A stretch of DNA of 64,000 bases. It comes from Candidatus Persebacteraceae bacterium Df01 (GTDB lineage: Bacteria > Pseudomonadota > Gammaproteobacteria > Tethybacterales > Persebacteraceae). Both the position numbers and the translations under genes were made by a program. Positions 37,681 through 44,051 of this stretch are shown here, in pieces. Where the stretch lies: contig JANQAO010000001.1 of the NCBI GenBank assembly GCA_030386295.1, positions 509,546 to 573,545 on the forward strand. The letters run 5' to 3'. Position 1 is the stretch's first letter; every line of letters begins with the position of its first letter. Under the pieces are notes generated by a model, which saw only the letters and a list, made by a program, of their open reading frames with translations, was not told where the DNA came from and searched no databases.

Positions 37681-38132
37681 AATTTCACATTCCGCCACAG
37701 TTCCGATGTCTCCGTGTCGTCTTGTAGTCGTGAAACCATCAATAGTTTCTTTTGCTCCCATATTTTGTCGTCCCAAATACGAATACTGTCGGGCAGGCTA
37801 AACATTCGCACTTCCCGATCAATACAGGCTTCGGCGCGTAATCCGTTGCTGATGAGAATGCGTCCGGCTGAATCCAACTGCATTTGTTCGGCACAGCCGA
37901 TAATCATGTCTTCTAGCGTGGTATCGTGATAGTGATTACTGCGTTGTTCAAACTGCTCTTGAATATAGGCAAAGCGGACGGCATCATAAATTGTCAGACA
38001 GCCGTGCGGGTGTGCGGTCAGATAAAATCCGCCAGATCGTTGCAAGAGAGGTCTATAACGGTTGGGTACAGCTAGTCTTCCTCTGTCGTCTAGCTTGATT
38101 TTTGCCGTGCCAGTTTGGTGGGAGTCAGCCAT
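37677..38132 (-). CDS. mraZ: Transcriptional regulator MraZ
   Basis: AbrB/SpoVT-like ring-forming DNA-binding protein that represses the dcw promoter upstream of its own gene. Both signature repeats are present: LDDRGRLAVPNRYRPLL near the N-terminus and LDSAGRILISNGLRAEA in the second half. ATG at 38132 gives 151 residues and the N-terminal spacing expected of MraZ. An in-frame GTG at 38159 would run into the TGGGA repeats that probably form its operator. No strong Shine-Dalgarno sequence precedes the ATG. Confidence 0.93.
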   Translation of the reverse strand: MADSHQTGTAKIKLDDRGRLAVPNRYRPLLQRSGGFYLTAHPHGCLTIYDAVRFAYIQEQFEQRSNHYHDTTLEDMIIGCAEQMQLDSAGRILISNGLRAEACIDREVRMFSLPDSIRIWDDKIWEQKKLLMVSRLQDDTETSELWRNVKL

Positions 38133-38153
38133 AAGCCATAATTTACCATTTTT

Positions 38154-38197
38154 TCCCACTATTTTCCCAATTTATTCGAATTGAATATTGACTCCCA
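38154..38197 (-). promoter_or_regulatory. Candidate MraZ-binding repeats upstream of dcw
   Basis: On the minus strand, TGGGA occurs at 38154-38158 and 38165-38169 (11 bp apart, about one helical turn), with a third copy at 38193-38197. MraZ in Escherichia coli binds direct TGGGA-type repeats ahead of mraZ, spaced by about one turn. The location just upstream of the mraZ ATG fits autoregulation. No clear -35/-10 pair could be assigned. Confidence 0.5.
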
Positions 38198-38396
38198 CCA
38201 ACTCCTCTTTTTCTACCACTCGGCAAATCTATCAAATTAACCGATGACAAGCGGCAATCAGAGAAATAACAACGGCTTAGCAAAAAAGGTATTGATAGTT
38301 TAGCTGGTGGCTTTTTTCATGCTAACATGAACAAGATAGTTGCGGACAAGCGCATTTATTTCAGCAGTATTTGAGTGACCAAAAAGGAGACAAATT

Positions 38397-39008
38397 ATGA
38401 TGGATACGAAAGCGGCGAAAAAAATGTTTGAGGAGGCAAAGCAGTTTTATGAGCAACATTGCCCGGGTGCGATGGAGTGGGCAAATAATTTCAATCCCGA
38501 AGCATTTAAGAATCTAACGCCGGCGGGTTTTTTTGAAGCCTATTGGCGGGCGGTTCACGCCAACGGCACACAGTGGGCGGTACCGCAGTTGCCCGATATG
38601 ACCGGCATGTTTAAGAATTTTGAAACCATGGCACAGGCAAATATGCAATCTTTTACTGCGGCGATGAGTGCCTTTAACCAAAATGAACAAGGGCAGTCTT
38701 TTTTGGATGGCTACAAAGCTATTGCTGAGGAGGGATTTGCCGAATTTAAAAAACGGCTAGAAGCAAGCGGGATTAGCGAATTAGAAAACATGCCGGGGAT
38801 TGGACCGGCGACTAAATTTTATTTTGCAAAAGACATTGGTCTTGACGATGCGATAAAGCCGGATGTGTGGCTTGCCCGAGCGGCGGAGCTGTGTAAGGCA
38901 ACGATTGACGAAATGGCGGATTTTTTGAGTAAAGAATACAATATGCGCCGCGGTGCTATTGATGCAATTCTCCACTGGTATGGTGCAGAAAAGAGTTTTG
39001 GCAAGTAG
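38397..39008 (+). CDS. Phasin-like protein with C-terminal helix-hairpin-helix domain
   Basis: No single named family was recognised. Residues 1-100 look like a phasin: amphipathic, Gln/Met/Phe-rich helices such as NFETMAQANMQSFTAAMSAF, preceded by NPEAFKNLTPAGFFEAYW. Phasins coat polyhydroxyalkanoate granules. Residues 110-203 resemble the small helix-hairpin-helix module of DNA-glycosylase-like proteins: LENMPGIGPATKFYFAKDIGL (hairpin at 132-149), then KPDVWLARAAE (Asp156) and a C-terminal AIDAILHWYGAEK. AAAGGAGA lies 8 nt before ATG 38397, a strong ribosome-binding site. The gene starts a rightward two-gene block after the dcw promoter region. A role linking granules to DNA, as proposed for PhaF or PhaM, is inference. 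No PHA synthase is in the window. Confidence 0.6.
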   Translation: MMDTKAAKKMFEEAKQFYEQHCPGAMEWANNFNPEAFKNLTPAGFFEAYWRAVHANGTQWAVPQLPDMTGMFKNFETMAQANMQSFTAAMSAFNQNEQGQSFLDGYKAIAEEGFAEFKKRLEASGISELENMPGIGPATKFYFAKDIGLDDAIKPDVWLARAAELCKATIDEMADFLSKEYNMRRGAIDAILHWYGAEKSFGK

Positions 39009-39036
39009 CCAGAATATAAAAAAACGAGTGGTAAGG

Positions 39037-41784
39037 GTGAGTAAGAAAAGAAAAAAGGCGAATAAAACCAAGAAATCGCAGGCAAGTAAAATAGGAAATA
39101 AGGAAAACGAAGAGCAGAAGGTAAACGCGCGGGCAGAAGAAGGCAAAAATGAGAAGGTAGAAACGCTGGCAGAATTCCTTACTGAGATTAATCAATTAAG
39201 TAATAGTGATGAAGAGGAGTACGTTTTTCGTGGGCAAAAAGATGAAAAGTGGGAATTGAATGCAAGTGCTACTCGGCGCATTAAAATTGGTAAAAAGGAA
39301 AAAGAAATAGTAACCGACCAAGAACTTGTGAAATACAGTGAAGATTTGGTTAATAAAGCAAAAACTACGGGACATGGTTACGATGAAAAGCTGGGTGAAT
39401 TAAATGATTTTGAATTATTAGCTAAGCTACAACATCACGGAGCGGCAACGCTTTTGATTGACTTTACAAAAAGTCCCATGATTGCCTTATGGTTTGCCAC
39501 ACAGAGTGAGAAGGTTGAGGCAGACGGCAAAAAAGTTGAGGCAGACGGCAAAGTATTTGTTTTTGAGGTGAACAACGATATTGGAAAAATAAGAACACTT
39601 TCTTTTGAGCAAAGTAAAGAAGAAAACATAGAGACATTGTTTGATAATAACGATGGCAGTAAGGCGGTAACGGACGAAGAGGGAGAGGTTAAATATTGGC
39701 AATGGGAGGCAGGAAGGTTGCGCAGTGAAAGAGTTATAAAGCAAGACAGTATTTTTATTTTTGGCAAGCCGAATATTTCGAGCGAAGACATAACAAAAGA
39801 AATAATTATTGATGGCAACAGTAAAGAAAAATTAATACAGGAATTAAAAGAAATGGCTAACTTAGATGAAGAGAGGTTGTTTCCTGATTTTTACGGATTT
39901 GCTAGAGTCAATGGAGTAGATTTTGATTATCAACTGCTGACCGCGAAACAATATTTAAAACAGGGGATTGCTAAATTTAAATTAGGGCAATATGAGGAAG
40001 CAATAAAAGATTTTAGTGAGGCGATAAAACTAGATTCGGAATATGTGAATGCTTATCATAGTCGCGGGCTTGTTAAATTTAAATTAGAGCAATATGAGGA
40101 AGCAATAAAAGATTTTAATGAAGTGATAAAACTAAATCCTAAAGATGCAGACGCTTATCATAGTCGCGGGATGACTAAAGATACATTAGAGCAATATGAG
40201 GAAGCAATAAAAGATTTTAGTGAGGCGATAAAACTAAATCCTAAAGATGCAGATGCTTATCGTAGTCGCGGGGCTACTAAACTTAAATTAGAGCAATATG
40301 AGGAAGCAATAAAAGATTTTAGTAAGGTGATAGAACTAAAGCCTAAATACGCAGCCGCTTATCGTAGTCGCGGGATGGCTAAAGATGCATTAGAGCAATA
40401 TGAGGAAGCAATAAAAGATTTTAGTGAGGCGATAAAACTAAATCCTAAATACGCAGACGCTTATCATAGTCGCGGGATGGCTAAAGATGCATTAGAGCAA
40501 TATGAGGAAGCAATAAAAGATTTTAGTGAGGCGATAAAACTAAAGCCTAAATACGCAGTCGCTTATCGTAGTCGCGGGATTGCTAAAGGTAGTTTAGGGC
40601 AATATGAGGAAGCAATAAAAGATTTTAGTGAGGCGATAAAACTAAAGCCTAAATACGCAGACGCTTATCGTGGTCGCGGGATTGCTAAAGGTAGTTTAGA
40701 GCAATATGAGGAAGCAATAAAAGATTTTAGTAAGGCGATAAAACTAAATCCTAAAGACGTACGCGCTTATCGTAGTCGCGGTGCTGCTAAATTTGATTTA
40801 GAGCAATATGAGGAAGCAATAAAAGATTTTAGTAAGGTGATAGAACTAAATCCTAAAGATGCACTTGCTTATCATAATCGCGGTGCTGCTAAAGTTAAAT
40901 TAGGGCAACATGAGGAAGCAATAAAAGATTATAGTAAGGCGATAGAACTAAATCCTAAAGAGGCAGATGCTTATCATAAGCGCGGTGCTGCTAAAGTTAA
41001 ATTAGGGCAACATGAGGAAGCAATAAAAGATTTTAGTAAGGCGATAGAACTAAATCCTAAAGAGGTAGATGCTTATCATAAGCGCGGTGCTGCTAAAGGT
41101 AATTTAGGGCAACATGAGGAAGCAATAAAAGATTTTAGTAAGGCGATAGAACTAAATCCTAAAGAGGCAGATGCTTATCATAATCGCGGGCTTGCTAAAT
41201 TTAATTTAGGGCAACATGAGGAAGCAATAAAAGATTATAGTAAGGCGATAGAACTAAATCCTAAAGAGGCAGATGCTTATCATAATCGCGGGCTTGCTAA
41301 ATTTAATTTAGGGCAACATGAGGAAGCAATAAAAGATTATAGTAAGGCGATAGAACTAAATCCTAAAGAGGCAGATGCTTATCATAATCGCGGGCTTGCT
41401 AAAGTTAAATTAGGGCAATATGAGGAAGCAATAAAAGATTTTAGTAAGGCGATAGAACTAAATCCTAAAGAGGCAGATGCTTATCATAATCGCGGGCGTG
41501 CTAAATTTAATTTAGGGCAATATGAGGAAGCAATAAAAGATTATAGTAAGGCGATAGAACTAAATCCTAAAGAGGCAGATGCTTATCATAATCACGGTGC
41601 TGCTAAATTTAAATTAGGGCAATATGAGGAAGCAATAAAAGATTTTAGTAAGGCGATAGAACTAAATCCTAAAGAGGCAGATGCTTATCATAATCGCGGA
41701 GTGGCTTATCAAGCAACTGGAAAACAAAAACAAGCGGATGAGGACTTTGCAAAAGCCAAAGAACTGCGCGAACAAGCAGAATAA
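39037..41784 (+). CDS. FRG-domain protein with 18 TPR repeats
   Basis: Large accessory protein of about 915 residues. A very basic N-terminus (KKRKKANKTKKS, residues 3-14) precedes an FRG domain at about 41-250. This has the name-giving YVFRGQKDEKW (62-72), LLAKLQHHGAATLLIDFT with HHG at 133-135 and Asp142, PMIALWFAT, and RLRSERVIKQDSIFIFG. Residues 305 to about 890 are 18 tetratricopeptide units of 34 residues (consensus YEEAIKDFSKAIELNPKEAD). FRG domains are of unknown biochemical function and recur in defence or toxin-like contexts; TPRs bind peptides. The start is uncertain: GTG 39037 or 39028; the frame is open back to 38953. Strongly AT- and Lys/Glu-rich compared with neighbours. Begins 28 nt after the phasin-HhH gene. 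Confidence 0.85.
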   Translation: MSKKRKKANKTKKSQASKIGNKENEEQKVNARAEEGKNEKVETLAEFLTEINQLSNSDEEEYVFRGQKDEKWELNASATRRIKIGKKEKEIVTDQELVKYSEDLVNKAKTTGHGYDEKLGELNDFELLAKLQHHGAATLLIDFTKSPMIALWFATQSEKVEADGKKVEADGKVFVFEVNNDIGKIRTLSFEQSKEENIETLFDNNDGSKAVTDEEGEVKYWQWEAGRLRSERVIKQDSIFIFGKPNISSEDITKEIIIDGNSKEKLIQELKEMANLDEERLFPDFYGFARVNGVDFDYQLLTAKQYLKQGIAKFKLGQYEEAIKDFSEAIKLDSEYVNAYHSRGLVKFKLEQYEEAIKDFNEVIKLNPKDADAYHSRGMTKDTLEQYEEAIKDFSEAIKLNPKDADAYRSRGATKLKLEQYEEAIKDFSKVIELKPKYAAAYRSRGMAKDALEQYEEAIKDFSEAIKLNPKYADAYHSRGMAKDALEQYEEAIKDFSEAIKLKPKYAVAYRSRGIAKGSLGQYEEAIKDFSEAIKLKPKYADAYRGRGIAKGSLEQYEEAIKDFSKAIKLNPKDVRAYRSRGAAKFDLEQYEEAIKDFSKVIELNPKDALAYHNRGAAKVKLGQHEEAIKDYSKAIELNPKEADAYHKRGAAKVKLGQHEEAIKDFSKAIELNPKEVDAYHKRGAAKGNLGQHEEAIKDFSKAIELNPKEADAYHNRGLAKFNLGQHEEAIKDYSKAIELNPKEADAYHNRGLAKFNLGQHEEAIKDYSKAIELNPKEADAYHNRGLAKVKLGQYEEAIKDFSKAIELNPKEADAYHNRGRAKFNLGQYEEAIKDYSKAIELNPKEADAYHNHGAAKFKLGQYEEAIKDFSKAIELNPKEADAYHNRGVAYQATGKQKQADEDFAKAKELREQAE
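39949..41757 (+). repeat. Tandem 102-bp repeats encoding TPR units
   Basis: About 17 full 102-bp units plus a degenerate last unit, in frame, one per 34-residue TPR. The core GAGGAAGCAATAAAAGATT recurs every 102 bp (for example at 39994 and 40096). Early units (1-9) use KLNPKYADAYRSRG-like ends. Later units (10-17) use ELNPKEADAYHNRG and are more alike. Units at 41179-41280 and 41281-41382 are identical over all 102 bases, implying very recent duplication. Copy number is likely to vary between strains and to challenge short-read assembly. Confidence 0.95.
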
Positions 41785-41930
41785 AGAAATTAATTTCAAA
41801 TCGGCAGTAGTTATGTTTTCAATCAGTACAGTTGTATGTGATTGACTGCGTTAAAATTAACAAACAAACCGACGGCTTCATGGCTTTTGGAGCAAGGTTA
41901 TAATGGGCTGGATTATATTTGGAGAGAAAT

Positions 41931-43838
41931 ATGAGTGCCTATCAAAATGTGTTTGACCTGTCCATGGAAGACTCGGAGACGTTTTGGTCCGAAGCCGCAA
42001 CGGGGATTGTCTGGGACAAGCCTTGGGAAAAAGTTTTGGATGATACGAATGCGCCTTTTTATCGCTGGTTTACGGGAGGCGAACTCAATACTTGTGAAAA
42101 TGCAGTTGACCGTCACGTAAAGGCTGGCTATGGTGAGCAGCCAGCAATTATTTATGACAGCCCAGCGGCGGGTGAAAAACGCGTTTATACCTATGCCGAT
42201 CTACAACAAAAAACGGCGCAGTTGGCTGGTGCACTCAAAGCGTGCGGCATAACACAAGGAGACCGCGTTATTATTTATATGTCTATGGTGCCGGAGGCAG
42301 TATTTGCCATGCTTGCCTGTGCTCGGCTGGGCGCTGTGCATTCCGTGGTGTTTGGCGGTTTTAGTGCTAAAGAGTTAGCGGTACGAATTGATGATGCAAA
42401 GGCAAAATTTATGCTTTCTACTTCTTGCGGGTTGGAGCCGGGGCGCATCGTAGACTATAAAAAAATATTGGATGAGGCACTGGATATGGCAACGCACAAA
42501 GTGGATGGTTGTGCGATTTTGCAACGCCCGCAACAACCGTGTGCGCTTGTCTCTGGGCGTGATGTAGATTGGAATGAATTTATCGCCGATATAGAACCGG
42601 CAGCGTGTGTGCCAGTGGCGGCGACTGCGCCGTTATATATTCTTTATACTTCTGGTACTACCGGTCAGCCCAAAGGTATTGTTCGCGATAATGGCGGGCA
42701 CGCCGTGGCATTGCAGTGGACGATGACTAATATTTACGATGTTGGGCCGGGTGAAGTGTATTGGGCAGCTTCTGATATTGGTTGGGTGGTGGGACATTCT
42801 TATATTGTTTATGCACCGCTATTTAATCGTAATACTACCGTGCTATACGAAGGTAAACCGGTGGGCACACCAGATGCTGGTGCTTTTTGGCGAGTGATTT
42901 CCGAACACAACGTTGTTAGTATGTTTACTGCACCGACTGCGTTGCGGGCAATTAAAAAAGAAGATCCCAAAGGTGAGTTGGTGCGTGATTATGATTTGTC
43001 ACGATTGCGGGCACAATTTTTGGCAGGCGAACGCTCTGATCCGGATACTATTGATTGGGTACAGCGGCACTTGCAAGTGCCTGTAGTAGATCACTGGTGG
43101 CAGACCGAAACCGGCTGGGCGATTGCTGCTAATCCGCTTGGTATTGAACATTTTCCTACCAAACCCGGAGCCGCCTGTAAGCCAATGCCCGGCTATGATT
43201 TGCAAGCGCTGGATGATGAGGGGAAGATACTAGCGGCGGGAGAATTGGGTAATTTAGCCGTTAAGCTGCCTTTGCCGCCGGGGACATTTCCCACCATATG
43301 GGGGGATGCTGAGCGTATGCGTGATAATTATTTAACCGCTTATCCGGGTTATTATCTTAGCGGCGACAGCGGTATGATTGATGAGGATGGTTATGTGCAT
43401 GTGATGAGTCGTATTGATGATGTTATTAATGTTGCAGCTCATAGATTGTCTACCGGCCAGATGGAAGAATCGCTTTGTCGTCATCCGGATGTAGCAGAAG
43501 CGGCAGTATTTGGTGTTGCTGATGATTTTAAAGGTGAATTGCCGCTGGGACTCGTCGTGCTCAACAGTACCGTGCAGCGTGATGCAAATCAGATATGTAA
43601 CGAGTTGATTGCTGGTGTGCGGGAAGATATTGGCGCAGTCGCAGCGTTTAAATTAGTGGCAGTGGTCAAGCGTCTGCCCAAAACGCGGAGCGGTAAAATC
43701 TTGCGTGGAACCATGCGAAAAATCGCCAGTGGTGAAGACTATGTTGTTCCCGGCACGATAGATGATCCGGCTATTTTGGATGAGATTGCCGAGGTGCTGC
43801 GGCAGTTGGAATATCCAAAAACAGCAGGAAATAAATAA
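41931..43838 (+). CDS. prpE: Propionyl-CoA synthetase
   Basis: AMP-forming acyl-CoA synthetase. The 635 residues have the P-loop YILYTSGTTGQPKGIVRD near residue 240, the A5 motif DHWWQTETGWAIAANPLG, the GYYLSGDSGMIDEDGYVHVMSRIDDVINVAAHR hinge region and the acetylatable lysine in PKTRSGKILRG. The GW after WWQTETG and the N-terminal SMEDSETFWSEAA fit PrpE/ACSS3 rather than acetyl-CoA synthetase. ATG 41931 is preceded by GGAGAG; a TATAAT at 41899-41904 may be its -10. No prpBCD genes adjoin it, so the fate of propionyl-CoA must be encoded elsewhere. Confidence 0.9.
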   Translation: MSAYQNVFDLSMEDSETFWSEAATGIVWDKPWEKVLDDTNAPFYRWFTGGELNTCENAVDRHVKAGYGEQPAIIYDSPAAGEKRVYTYADLQQKTAQLAGALKACGITQGDRVIIYMSMVPEAVFAMLACARLGAVHSVVFGGFSAKELAVRIDDAKAKFMLSTSCGLEPGRIVDYKKILDEALDMATHKVDGCAILQRPQQPCALVSGRDVDWNEFIADIEPAACVPVAATAPLYILYTSGTTGQPKGIVRDNGGHAVALQWTMTNIYDVGPGEVYWAASDIGWVVGHSYIVYAPLFNRNTTVLYEGKPVGTPDAGAFWRVISEHNVVSMFTAPTALRAIKKEDPKGELVRDYDLSRLRAQFLAGERSDPDTIDWVQRHLQVPVVDHWWQTETGWAIAANPLGIEHFPTKPGAACKPMPGYDLQALDDEGKILAAGELGNLAVKLPLPPGTFPTIWGDAERMRDNYLTAYPGYYLSGDSGMIDEDGYVHVMSRIDDVINVAAHRLSTGQMEESLCRHPDVAEAAVFGVADDFKGELPLGLVVLNSTVQRDANQICNELIAGVREDIGAVAAFKLVAVVKRLPKTRSGKILRGTMRKIASGEDYVVPGTIDDPAILDEIAEVLRQLEYPKTAGNK

Positions 43839-44051
43839 TGTGCTCGCAATGCAGCAATAATTTTTATTAATAAAAAGCGAACAGTTGCACCGAAAAAATC
43901 TGCAATATTGATTGAGAAATATTTAAAATTTAACGATAATGAATGATCAACATTAATCAATGTATTTTCATTCTTTGGTAAATAAATTTTTGTACAAAAG
44001 TGTATCTGATTCGTCCGCTAAATTCGTGCTATCATCCGTAACATCCCGCTG
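43839..44051. other. AT-rich intergenic region
   Basis: 213 nt between prpE and the AddB-like gene. It contains the self-complementary run TTTTTATTAATAAAAA near 43860, too loop-poor to call a terminator. No gene or RNA was recognised. Confidence 0.4.

Noticed and set aside
39949-41757. Regular repeats resembling a CRISPR-like or satellite array
   Set aside because: The 102-bp period is exactly 34 codons in an open frame, there are no unique spacers of constant length, and the encoded units are textbook TPRs.
43855-43885. Rho-independent terminator after prpE
   Set aside because: The TTTTTATTAATAAAAA palindrome has no GC stem and no loop, so a stable hairpin is unlikely.
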